The notes under the pieces were generated by a model. It saw nothing but the letters and a program-made list of their open reading frames with translations, was not told where the DNA came from and searched no databases. Below are positions 1 through 6,525 of a DNA stretch of 7,772 nt, one piece after another (position 1 is the stretch's first letter; each line of letters opens with the position of its first letter). Origin of the DNA: Armatimonadota bacterium (lineage in GTDB: Bacteria; Armatimonadota; Armatimonadia; Armatimonadales; Armatimonadaceae). Position numbers and translations under genes: made by a program. The DNA is taken from assembly GCA_014381035.1 (NCBI GenBank), contig JACMIS010000567.1, positions 1-7,772 on the forward strand, read 5' to 3'.

Positions 1-1026
1 ACGTGGTCGGAGGACGGCATTCTGCAACCGCTGGAAACCCGCATGACCCCGGCGGAGCGTCGCTTCTTCGACAATGAAACGTTCCCGGTGATCCACGAGA
101 ACGGCTGGCACAAGGGGCATCTGTACGGTCTGGTAATAAACGTGGACGTGTACGCGTGTTATTACCGCCCCGACGACTTCCGCGCCGCCGGTCTGGACCC
201 GGATAAATTCCCGAAAACCCTCGAAGAACTGACGGCGATAGGGCGTAAACTCGACCAGAAGGACAAAACGGGCAGGTTCACGCGCCTCGGGTTTCTGCCG
301 CAGAGTTTCACCAACTATGCCCCGTCGTTCGGGGGCGGGTTTTACGACGCCGCCACGGGACAGACGCTACTTGACACCGCCCCGAACCGCCGCGCGATGT
401 CGTATCTGGTGGACACCAGCAAGGAACTCGGACTGGACAAGGTACGGCGTTTCAACTCCGGCTTGAAATCGCAGAACGGTGCCGCCTGGCCGTTCATCGA
501 TGGGTCGTTCGCTATCGCTTTAGACGGCGAGTGGCGCGTGCTTCAGCTTGCCAAATTCGCGCCCGAACTGGACTACCGCGTGGCTCCGCTCCCGCCGCCC
601 GCCGGGGGCAAGTCGCTGGCGAGTTTCTCGAACACCGGTTTCCTGACGATCCCGGCGGGCGCGAAGCATCCCGACGGTGCGTGGGAATTCATGAAGTTCT
701 GGTCAGGGCTGGATAACCCCGAGCGGTCCGCGAAATACAACGTCTCGTTCGGCTGGTTGCCGTCGTCGCCGCGCATGGCGCGGTCGCCCGACTATCAGGC
801 GTTCCTGCGTCAGTACCCGCAGTATCAGACTTTCGTGGATCTTGCCGCGAGTCCGAACATCGTCACCACCCCGCCCGTGCCGTTCCAACTGTTTCTGCTG
901 GACCGGATCAGCGTGGTCGACGACCTGGCGGCGCGGGGCGCGTTGTCGCCCGCCGAGGCACTGACTAAACTGGAAAACGACACCGCACAGGAACGATCCC
1001 GGCGGCGAGGGCTGGGCTATGAGTAA
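1..1026 (+). CDS. ABC transporter extracellular sugar-binding protein, C-terminal part (5' end outside window)
   Basis: This is the C-terminal 341 residues of a family 1 extracellular solute-binding protein, the periplasmic or surface receptor that delivers a sugar or oligosaccharide to a CUT1-type ABC importer. The frame is open from base 1, and the residues before the first ATG (base 43) read DGILQPLE, which fits the family's usual 'G.L.PL' segment, so that ATG is internal and the gene is 5'-truncated by the window. Other family-like features are YGLVINVDVYACYYRPDDF, where the two lobes are linked; FIDGSFAIALDGEW, a typical 'F..GkaAM...G.W' stretch; and EFMKFWSGLDNPE followed by SFGWLPSSP, matching the usual 'F.kfl.s.e....G.lPs' end. 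The signal peptide is off the window. The stop codon overlaps the start of the permease gene (ATGAGTAA), showing one operon. The substrate cannot be read from the sequence; a carbohydrate is most likely from the family and the permease type. Confidence 0.9.
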   Translation, partial: TWSEDGILQPLETRMTPAERRFFDNETFPVIHENGWHKGHLYGLVINVDVYACYYRPDDFRAAGLDPDKFPKTLEELTAIGRKLDQKDKTGRFTRLGFLPQSFTNYAPSFGGGFYDAATGQTLLDTAPNRRAMSYLVDTSKELGLDKVRRFNSGLKSQNGAAWPFIDGSFAIALDGEWRVLQLAKFAPELDYRVAPLPPPAGGKSLASFSNTGFLTIPAGAKHPDGAWEFMKFWSGLDNPERSAKYNVSFGWLPSSPRMARSPDYQAFLRQYPQYQTFVDLAASPNIVTTPPVPFQLFLLDRISVVDDLAARGALSPAEALTKLENDTAQERSRRRGLGYE

Positions 1027-1933
1027 AATAATGGCGGCTGCGCCCGCGAATCTATCTACCGACACCCGCACGAAGAAGCGACGAATGCTCACCGGACTGT
1101 CGCCGTGGCAACACGTCGCCGCCCATGTGTTGCTCCTGCTACTGTGCCTGCCCGCGCTACTGCCGCTCGCCTGGATGATCTCCACGTCGCTCAAGTCGGA
1201 CACGCAGATTTTCGCCAAAACCGGGACGCTCACACTGGCAAGTCTGCTCCCCAACCCGGTACAGTGGGAGAACTACCCGATCGCGGTTCGCGCGGTCCCG
1301 TTCGCCCTGTATCTGCACAACACCCTGTTCCTGTGCGCGTTCAATGTCACGGGCGTGGTCATGTCGAGTGCGCTCGTCGCCTACGGCTTTGGTCGCCTGG
1401 AGTTTCGCGGGAAGACACCGCTGTTCCTGTTGATGCTCTCGACCATCGCGCTACCGTCGCAGGTGACGATGGTGCCGGTATTCGCCCTGTTCCGGTGGCT
1501 ACACTGGTACGGGACGTATCTGCCGCTGATCGTGCCGTCGTTCTGCGGTGTGCCGTTCTACATCTTTTTGCTGACACAGTTCTTCCGCAAACTGCCCGAC
1601 GACATGGCGGAAGCGGCACGTATAGACGGGGCGAGCGAGTGGCAGATCTTCTGGAACATCATGCTCCCGCTGTCGCGCCCCGCGCTGGCGACGTGCGCCC
1701 TGTTTCAGTTTCTGGCGACCTGGAACGACTTCATCGGACCGCTCCTGTATCTCAACGACCCGACGCGCTACACGCTCGCCTATGGTCTGCAACAACTCCT
1801 GTCCACACACGGCGGGGAGTGGTCGTCGCTGATGGCGGATTCTACGATCTTTATCGTGCCTATCGTAGTGCTGTTCTTCTTCACCCAGAAGACATTTATC
1901 AGCGGGATCGCGACGACGGGTAGCAAGAACTGA
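1019..1933 (+). CDS. Carbohydrate ABC transporter permease, MalG-type (CUT1)
   Basis: This is an inner-membrane subunit of a sugar ABC importer, 304 residues long, slightly above the roughly 275-300 usual for MalG-like permeases because of a basic N-terminal tail (residues 1-30). Hydrophobic segments lie near residues 34-55, 100-122, 133-157, 166-187, 223-243 and 274-290, giving the six helices expected. The cytoplasmic EAA loop that docks the ATPase is clear at 198-217: EAARIDGASEWQIFWNIMLP. The tail FFFTQKTFISGIATTGSKN is the typical MalG ending (usual form 'Q+.fi.Gl..GavKg'). The ATG at 1019 is preceded by GAGGG at 1007-1011 with 7 bases of spacing, and it overlaps the stop of the binding-protein gene, so translation is probably coupled. 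CUT1 importers need a second, MalF-type permease and an ATPase. Neither follows here, so MalF presumably lies upstream of the binding protein and the ATPase may be encoded elsewhere. Confidence 0.93.
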   Translation: MSKIMAAAPANLSTDTRTKKRRMLTGLSPWQHVAAHVLLLLLCLPALLPLAWMISTSLKSDTQIFAKTGTLTLASLLPNPVQWENYPIAVRAVPFALYLHNTLFLCAFNVTGVVMSSALVAYGFGRLEFRGKTPLFLLMLSTIALPSQVTMVPVFALFRWLHWYGTYLPLIVPSFCGVPFYIFLLTQFFRKLPDDMAEAARIDGASEWQIFWNIMLPLSRPALATCALFQFLATWNDFIGPLLYLNDPTRYTLAYGLQQLLSTHGGEWSSLMADSTIFIVPIVVLFFFTQKTFISGIATTGSKN

Positions 1934-1944
1934 ATGCGGCGGCT

Positions 1945-2066
1945 TTCCATCTCCCTTGGAGCGCGGGAGACCCGGTACCCATACTCCCCGGCGTCGTATA
2001 GCGACGCCTCGGTGCACCGTGCCTGACAACGGTGGAGTTCATTCCCACACTCCAAGGGAAATGGAA
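1945..2066. repeat. Structured inverted-repeat element filling the convergent intergenic gap
   Basis: Two 25-base arms, 1945-1969 and 2042-2066, are inverted copies of each other with four differences, all transitions. In a transcript of the - strand three of the four become G-U pairs, leaving 24 continuous pairs plus one terminal A-C mismatch. In a + strand transcript the same three positions are C-A mismatches. The 72 bases inside also fold: an inner 5-pair stem (- strand ACTCC with GGAGT), a 5-pair hairpin ACCGT/ACGGT and a 7-pair hairpin at 1990-2008. The element starts 11 bases after the permease stop and ends 4 bases before the hydrolase stop. No T-run follows either outer arm, so it is not a standard intrinsic terminator. 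It resembles a REP/MITE-like palindromic unit or a folded non-coding RNA or 3'-UTR element. I see no target-site duplication. Confidence 0.7.
1990..2019. other. Hairpin plus adjacent perfect palindrome inside the intergenic element
   Basis: Bases 1990-1996 (GGCGTCG) pair with 2002-2008 (CGACGCC) around the five-base loop TATAG. One base further on, 2010-2019 is the perfect 10-base palindrome CGGTGCACCG. Together they form the core of the larger inverted repeat. No T-tract follows on either strand, so if the hairpin affects transcription it would do so as a pause or a 3'-end stabiliser, not as a classic terminator. Confidence 0.55.
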
Positions 2067-2070
2067 GGAA

Positions 2071-4053
2071 TCACCTCAACACAATCATCTGATGACACTC
2101 CAGGCGCGGTACCACGAAACGAATTATTCCATCCCCGGTCTGCTCAACGGGTATCGAGGTACCCTCCGGCTGCAGGCACGCTTCCGTGATGGCTTTCGGC
2201 AAGCGAAGAGCTACGGAGACGTCCTGAATCGGTAGAATGTCCTCGATCACTTCGATATTTTTGCCGCGCCGAACCGGCGACGCGTACAAAAGGTGACAGA
2301 CATAGCGATTCTCGGTGGTTTGCTCCATCAGTGTCACGATCCCTTGTGCGGGCAGGTCCGTTTTCAGTGTTTCCCGCCCGGCGAGGAGACGGCGCAGGGC
2401 GAACAGCACCGTTTCGCGGGCGATCAAACTCCCCATCCCTGCGTACTCGTCGAACAGGCTCCACGCGATATAGATGCCCGCCGCGCCTTCCGTCATGCCC
2501 GGTCCGCCACGGTTTTCACTCGGTGGCGTGTGTCGGTGCGAACAGAAATGGTCCGCCGTCCGGTTGAAGTAGGAATCCTGCCGTTCGCCCAGTTCCGTGC
2601 CGAGTGTGGCAAGTGTGATCCGTTGCCCCGACGCGTAGAAGACATAGGCGGTATCCGGAGTCAGCGGACCGGGCGCGAATCGGGGGCGGAAATAGTTCGG
2701 GCTGAGCGGGTCCGCCTCCTTCCAGTTCGCCCCCAGATTCAGAACAAAATCGTCCCCGGCTTCGTTCAGGTTCGACTCACCGGTCGCCAGCACTTTGCCG
2801 CCGCCGACAACAAACGCGGTCAGTTTCTGTTCCAATATCGCCCCGATGCGGATCGCATCCGGCAGGATGATGACTTTATAGCGGCTGAAATCCGATTGAA
2901 GGTCGACGACATCGAACAGTATTTTCCCCTCTAAAAGCATCCGCACCGCGCCCGCGTCCACTTTGCCGGTGTGCGCCGCCTGTTGCTCGCCACTCCCCTG
3001 AAAACCGGCGGCTTCCACGGATAACAGCGCGACATCCGCAATCGGAGTCACGTCCGCACACCACGGCTCTTTGGTTTCGACCTCGGCGTATGCCGCCCCG
3101 ATCAAAGCGTAGGTCGCGGCGTCCATCATTCCTTCCGGATGTAACTGGTCACCGACCGAGCAACGCGCCCCGTTCGCCAGCGACAACGCGGTTTCGTAGC
3201 GCAACGCGTTCGGGTGCTTGAAGCCGCCGAACTCGCCCCAACTGGTGTGAAACTTGCCCGTCATCCCGAGAAACTCCATGCCGAGGTTCTGCACGTACCG
3301 CGCCGAGAGCGGGAAGTGGTCATAGCCCCACCCGCCGGTCGGCAGACTTTCGAGTTCCAGATGCGTGTTCATCGTCGCGAGGTCACGCCGCCCTTGCGGG
3401 ATATGCCCGCCGTTGTGGAATACCGGCAACCCCGGCTTGACGGCGTCTATCGTCTCCCGTACCCGGCGCGTGTAGTTCGCATAGGTTCGCTCACCCAACT
3501 CCCGGACGTGCGCCGGGTCGAGTGGGTCCTTGCCCGCGTCACGCAGTTGACCAAGGCACGTATGGCAAAGACAGGTACGCACCCCGACAATGTCGAGAAA
3601 AATGCCGTCGGCGTCGTAGTTGCGCACCACTTCGTCAATCTGAGGGAGAAGTTTGTCGAGGTAGGGTGAGTTCAAGCAAAATTGGTGGTAGCCGGGCTTG
3701 AGGAACGAATCCACCCAGTTCGTGCGGTCGTTGGCGTCCCGAATCAGCCACTCAGGATGGCGTCGCGCTTCCTTTTCATCCAAACCAGCCGAGATATAGA
3801 CCGGGGTTTTGACACCGATCTCGTGCGCGGCTTCGATCTGTGCCTGAAGCAGATCGAACGATAGGTGCGGGTGTATTTCGTTCGCCGTGGTCGGGTGATA
3901 TGCCCAGCCGTGATGGCACTTGGAAAACACCGTAATGCTGTCCACATGACCGAGGCGCAACATCTCCTGAAACTGCTGTTTGGAAAAGCGCGATCCGATG
4001 CCGGGGATCGCTTCCGAGGTATGAAAATCTAAATGGATCTGACGAAAACGCAA
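2071..4053 (-). CDS. Glycoside-hydrolase-like protein (GHL6 barrel with GH42-like trimerisation region)
   Basis: This 660-residue protein has no signal peptide and is probably cytoplasmic. Residues 1 to about 325 look like the TIM-barrel of 'hypothetical glycosyl hydrolase 6' proteins: QIHLDFHTSE at 5-14, CHHGWAYHPT at 46-55, DGIFLDIVG at 139-147, ESLPTGGWGYDHF at 225-237, and TSWGEF at 260-265 followed by the GDQLHPEG stretch at 291-298. Residues about 330-420 look like the GATase-like beta-galactosidase trimerisation domain (VALLSVEA, then VIILPDA at 384-390 and VVGGGKVLATGE at 405-416). A beta-rich tail of about 100 residues ends the protein. Cys116 followed by LNSP, and Cys151-x-Cys153-x-x-Cys156, match the spacing of the zinc cysteines of GH42 beta-galactosidases. 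Asp144 and Glu264 are candidate catalytic residues by position only. The start is TTG, supported by AGGAG 8 bases upstream; no ATG in this frame fits better. The likely role is breakdown of an imported sugar, perhaps one carried by the convergent ABC importer. Reaction and substrate are unknown. Confidence 0.85.
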   Translation of the reverse strand: MRFRQIHLDFHTSEAIPGIGSRFSKQQFQEMLRLGHVDSITVFSKCHHGWAYHPTTANEIHPHLSFDLLQAQIEAAHEIGVKTPVYISAGLDEKEARRHPEWLIRDANDRTNWVDSFLKPGYHQFCLNSPYLDKLLPQIDEVVRNYDADGIFLDIVGVRTCLCHTCLGQLRDAGKDPLDPAHVRELGERTYANYTRRVRETIDAVKPGLPVFHNGGHIPQGRRDLATMNTHLELESLPTGGWGYDHFPLSARYVQNLGMEFLGMTGKFHTSWGEFGGFKHPNALRYETALSLANGARCSVGDQLHPEGMMDAATYALIGAAYAEVETKEPWCADVTPIADVALLSVEAAGFQGSGEQQAAHTGKVDAGAVRMLLEGKILFDVVDLQSDFSRYKVIILPDAIRIGAILEQKLTAFVVGGGKVLATGESNLNEAGDDFVLNLGANWKEADPLSPNYFRPRFAPGPLTPDTAYVFYASGQRITLATLGTELGERQDSYFNRTADHFCSHRHTPPSENRGGPGMTEGAAGIYIAWSLFDEYAGMGSLIARETVLFALRRLLAGRETLKTDLPAQGIVTLMEQTTENRYVCHLLYASPVRRGKNIEVIEDILPIQDVSVALRLPKAITEACLQPEGTSIPVEQTGDGIIRFVVPRLECHQMIVLR

Positions 4054-4061
4054 AGTTTATG

Positions 4062-4066
4062 CTCCT
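4062..4066 (-). promoter_or_regulatory. Shine-Dalgarno site that fixes the TTG start of the hydrolase
   Basis: On the - strand AGGAG (bases 4066-4062) sits 8 bases before TTG at 4053-4051. This is the strongest ribosome-binding match in the window and justifies the TTG start. The nearby ATG at 4072 is in another frame. Confidence 0.8.
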
Positions 4067-4095
4067 ATGCAACGTAATAGTTGTTCCGATGGGAG

Positions 4096-4101
4096 ATTAT
4101 A
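4096..4101 (-). promoter_or_regulatory. Candidate -10 box for the hydrolase gene
   Basis: A perfect TATAAT reads on the - strand from 4101 to 4096. The start codon lies 42 bases further on, leaving room for a leader of about 35 bases that contains the Shine-Dalgarno. The -35 region is poor: TTCCCT at an 18-base spacing is the best match. The promoter may therefore be weak, activator-dependent or read by another sigma factor. Confidence 0.4.
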
Positions 4102-4146
4102 TATCGAAGTGGGGTAGGAAGGGAATAGGGAGCAGGTTACAGGGGA

Positions 4147-4157
4147 CCGTCGGACGG
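4147..4157. promoter_or_regulatory. Dyad CCGTCGGACGG upstream of the orphan gene
   Basis: This is an 11-base dyad with 5-base arms around one central base, lying 15 bases before the candidate TATAAC box of the 121-residue gene. Its 9-base core CGTCGGACG recurs on the - strand in front of the phosphatase gene (7438-7446). It could be an operator, but two copies in GC-rich DNA may be chance. Confidence 0.25.
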
Positions 4158-4172
4158 AGAACCGTTCCGCGA

Positions 4173-4178
4173 TATAAC
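4173..4178 (+). promoter_or_regulatory. Candidate leaderless -10 box (TATAAC) of the orphan gene
   Basis: TATAAC ends 7 bases before the ATG at 4186. A transcript from it would start at or within a base of the start codon, giving a leaderless mRNA. This fits the absence of a usable Shine-Dalgarno, since AGGG at 4181-4184 is only one base from the ATG. No convincing -35 box is present. Confidence 0.35.
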
Positions 4179-4185
4179 ACAGGGT

Positions 4186-4551
4186 ATGTTCGACACATTA
4201 CACGATGATTTGAGAAAACGCGGTTGGCAATCCGGGACCTATCGCGGTTTTCTGCGGCAGGTGCGCGGTAGTATCGAATGGGAGGTCGGACACGGACGTT
4301 CGGGACGTCTGGAACTGCGATGGCGGTATAAAGACCAGACTGGCGAGCAGGCACTTTCCGAGAATGCCGACCGCGCCGAACTGGAAGACGTCATGACCGG
4401 CATCTACCTGCGCGTCCACGAAAAGCCGGACCCGACCCGAATCTTCGGCAACGGAAAGCGGCAGGGATCAAAAACGACCGCCGCGCCCGCCAGAGCGGAC
4501 ACGGCGGTCGTTACTCATGCCGAAGCAGGACAGGAAACGATGGATCTGTAA
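4186..4551 (+). CDS. Hypothetical 121-residue protein, unrecognised family
   Basis: I do not recognise this small soluble protein. It has no signal peptide, no membrane segment and no cysteine. Residues 1-65 mix charged and aromatic positions in a way that suggests a small alpha/beta fold: an N-terminal helix (TLHDDLRKRG), then alternating segments such as RGSIEWEVGH and RLELRWRYKD. Residues 60-80 (RAELEDVMTGIYLRVHEK) look helical. The last 30 or so residues, rich in Ala, Thr, Lys and Gly, are probably disordered. The frame is closed by a TAG at 4126-4128 and no other start lies between that and the ATG at 4186, so the start is well fixed although it lacks a Shine-Dalgarno. The gene is divergent from the hydrolase and convergent with the kinase, so its context gives no function. 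The long open frame on a strand and region with no better competitor supports it as real. Confidence 0.65.
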   Translation: MFDTLHDDLRKRGWQSGTYRGFLRQVRGSIEWEVGHGRSGRLELRWRYKDQTGEQALSENADRAELEDVMTGIYLRVHEKPDPTRIFGNGKRQGSKTTAAPARADTAVVTHAEAGQETMDL

Positions 4552-4560
4552 GTTCCTGTC
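4529..4560. other. 8-base inverted repeat over the orphan gene's stop codon
   Basis: GACAGGAA (4529-4536) and TTCCTGTC (4553-4560) are perfect inverted copies separated by 16 bases that include the TAA stop. The hairpin lies between two convergent genes and might help end transcription on both strands, but no T-run follows on either strand, so it does not qualify as an intrinsic terminator. Confidence 0.35.
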
Positions 4561-4597
4561 TCCGAAAAACACTTTCACGCACAGGGTATTCAAAAAC

Positions 4598-6511
4598 CTA
4601 TAGACTGTCGGGTTCTTCGGAGCCGAAACGGTTGATCCGGTCCTGGGCTTTGGACGCCGCCGACGAGCCGGGACCCGCCGCGACCGCCTGACGCCAAAAA
4701 CTGACTGCTTCGCTCCGCTGTTGGGCGTTGAATGCGCCGTCGCCTTTGTCCAGAAATGCCTGAGCCTCCGCCTCTGCCTTGCGATTCGCCGCCGCGAAGT
4801 CGTTCGAAGTCTGCGATCCGGGTAACACACTGGTCGGCGGCGGAGACGCCAGCGAAGAGCCACCGCCCCCGCCTCCCGTGCCGGGCGCGTCCGGCGACGG
4901 TTTCAGCACTCCGGCGAGCGGGTTCGAGGAATCAATCTTATCGCCGTTCGGCGCGACGGCGACGGGAGTATTGCCAGTCGGCACCGTGCCGCGTCGCTTC
5001 TGGACTCCGTTCAGTTCTATTTTCGCGTTCGGATCGAGCGGGGACACTTCCAGTGCTCGTGTGAACCACATTTCCGCCGACGCCAGATCGTTGGCGTCCT
5101 GCGCTTTCTGACCGAGGGTGCGGTAACAGGTGGTTTCATTGGATGCGGCGCTAATACGCGTTGCGGAATCGGCGGCGTCCCCTGCGTCACGTACTTTTTT
5201 GAAGAGTGCGGCGGCTTTCTCGAACTCATTCTTCTTGAACAGTTCGACGCCTTCGTTGCTGATCTTGATCAGCGATTCCTGACTCTGTGACGCCTGAATC
5301 TTCGAAAACGCGTTGCTAAGCGCGAACCCTGCCCCACCCACTACGGCAAGCAATATCACCGATGCAACGGCGATGGCTCCATAATTGCTACGCGGGTTGG
5401 AACCGGTGCGGTCGTTGCCCCCGGTTGTGTACGGTTGGTTCGGCGGGTACGTTGGGGGATTGGTGGCAGGGCGGTCCGTCGCCCGTCGCATCGGGTGCGC
5501 CTGAGTCGAGTTCCCATACATAACGGTTTGCTCGTTCGCGCCCGGCGATGCTCCGGGCGGAAGTGGCGGCGAGAGCGGGTCCGCGGCGAGTCCGTAAGGC
5601 ATACCGGAGCGCGTTGGTTGCGCCATTCCCGCATTGAGAGGGGCAGGACCATTCGTGTGAATGCCCGTGCGAGCGTACTGGGCGGCGGCGATCAACGCGT
5701 TTTTGAACTCAAGGACACTACCGTAGCGCGATTCCGGTGTCTTCGCCATCGCGTTTTCCATCACGTGAGCGACCTCGAACGGTACACCGGGCGGTGCGGG
5801 CATCGGCTCATGAATGATGCGATACGTGATTGTCACTACCGTGTCGCCAGTGAACGGCTTGCGTCCGGTGAGCATCTCATACAGCAAAACCGCGAGCGAG
5901 AACTGATCGGTCCGTCCATCTATCGCGTTGCCTGTCACTTGCTCCGGCGACATGTAGGACGGCGTGCCGAATACCTGCCCCGCCATTGTCAACGAGTCCT
6001 CGCCTAAAATCCGGGCGATCCCGAAGTCGGTCAGCTTCACCGTGCCGCCGGGCAAAATGTGAACGTTGTCGGGCTTGATGTCGCGATGCACGACGCCGCC
6101 CGCGTGCGCATAGGAGAGTGCGTCACACAACGCGGCGGTGGTGGCTACCGCTTCGGCAAGCGGCAACGGTCCCACGGTTTGCAACCGGTCGCGCAGTGAC
6201 TGCCCTTCCAGAAACTCCATCGCGATAAAGAACCGCCCATTGTCCTCGCCGATCTCGAAAATAGTCACGATATTCGGGTGGTTCATCGCCCCGGCGGCAC
6301 GCCCTTCGCGGAAGAACCGCTCGATCCGTTCGCGCCGCGCCTGCCCGGTGAGCGTCGGAGCGATGTTCAGTTCTTTCACCGCGAGGCGGCGATTGATCGT
6401 CGGATCTACCGCCTCATACACGATGTCGTTAGAGCGGGCGACCTCGCGCAGGATCGTATAACGTCCGAGGGTCGGTTTACCGGAAAGGTTTTCGTTTCGG
6501 GGCGTACTCAT
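4598..6511 (-). CDS. Membrane Ser/Thr protein kinase, PknB-like, with outer TPR-like region
   Basis: This 637-residue protein phosphorylates Ser/Thr on target proteins. The kinase domain covers about residues 16-275: LAVKEL with ATP-binding Lys46, helix-C Glu69 in FFREGRAAG, HRDIKPDN at 142-149 with catalytic Asp144, metal-binding TDFG at 161-164, activation loop with Thr175 as a possible autophosphorylation site, GTPSYMSPEQ at 182-191, and TDQFSLAVLLYEM from 201. All catalytic residues are present, but the ATP loop reads VARSNDIVYEA (24-34) and lacks the usual glycines. A Pro/Asn/Gly-rich juxtamembrane linker (about 285-375) leads to one membrane helix at 378-398. Outside it, TPR-like helix pairs occur at about 415-500 (EGVELFKKNEFEKAAALFKK; AEMWFTRALEVSPLDPNAK), then a Gly-rich spacer with a run of six glycines near 545-551, then a further helical repeat at 571-628. 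The outer part probably binds a ligand or protein; no PASTA repeat is present. It is the second gene of an operon with the phosphatase. Confidence 0.93.
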   Translation of the reverse strand: MSTPRNENLSGKPTLGRYTILREVARSNDIVYEAVDPTINRRLAVKELNIAPTLTGQARRERIERFFREGRAAGAMNHPNIVTIFEIGEDNGRFFIAMEFLEGQSLRDRLQTVGPLPLAEAVATTAALCDALSYAHAGGVVHRDIKPDNVHILPGGTVKLTDFGIARILGEDSLTMAGQVFGTPSYMSPEQVTGNAIDGRTDQFSLAVLLYEMLTGRKPFTGDTVVTITYRIIHEPMPAPPGVPFEVAHVMENAMAKTPESRYGSVLEFKNALIAAAQYARTGIHTNGPAPLNAGMAQPTRSGMPYGLAADPLSPPLPPGASPGANEQTVMYGNSTQAHPMRRATDRPATNPPTYPPNQPYTTGGNDRTGSNPRSNYGAIAVASVILLAVVGGAGFALSNAFSKIQASQSQESLIKISNEGVELFKKNEFEKAAALFKKVRDAGDAADSATRISAASNETTCYRTLGQKAQDANDLASAEMWFTRALEVSPLDPNAKIELNGVQKRRGTVPTGNTPVAVAPNGDKIDSSNPLAGVLKPSPDAPGTGGGGGGSSLASPPPTSVLPGSQTSNDFAAANRKAEAEAQAFLDKGDGAFNAQQRSEAVSFWRQAVAAGPGSSAASKAQDRINRFGSEEPDSL

Positions 6512-6519
6512 GGCGTTTA

Positions 6520-6525
6520 TCCTTT
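6520..6525 (-). promoter_or_regulatory. Kinase ribosome-binding site overlapping the phosphatase stop
   Basis: AAAGGA on the - strand (6525-6520) lies 8 bases before the kinase ATG and shares two bases with the phosphatase TAA at 6526-6524. A ribosome ending on the phosphatase would sit on the kinase initiation site, so the two proteins are probably made in a coupled ratio. Confidence 0.7.

Noticed and set aside
1105..1923. 272-codon open frame on the + strand
   Set aside because: It is fully inside the permease gene in another frame. Its translation is rich in Arg, Ala and Pro with no motif, a typical shadow in GC-rich coding DNA.
1499..2029. 176-codon open frame on the - strand
   Set aside because: It is antisense to the permease, Arg-rich, and has no motif or ribosome-binding site. 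It also crosses the structured intergenic element.
1945..2066. Bidirectional intrinsic terminator
   Set aside because: The arms are long, but no T-run follows either outer arm or the inner hairpin, so it is described as a structured repeat instead.
2293..2934. 213-codon open frame on the + strand
   Set aside because: It is antisense to the hydrolase, which has a continuous and recognisable protein sequence here.
4051..4072. ATG start for the hydrolase at 4072
   Set aside because: That ATG is in another frame. The TTG at 4053 has AGGAG at an ideal 8-base spacing and the protein begins with a family-typical N-terminus.
5435..6007. 190-codon open frame on the + strand
   Set aside because: It is antisense to the kinase gene and is Arg-rich without motifs. 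The kinase frame has all expected residues, so this is a shadow.
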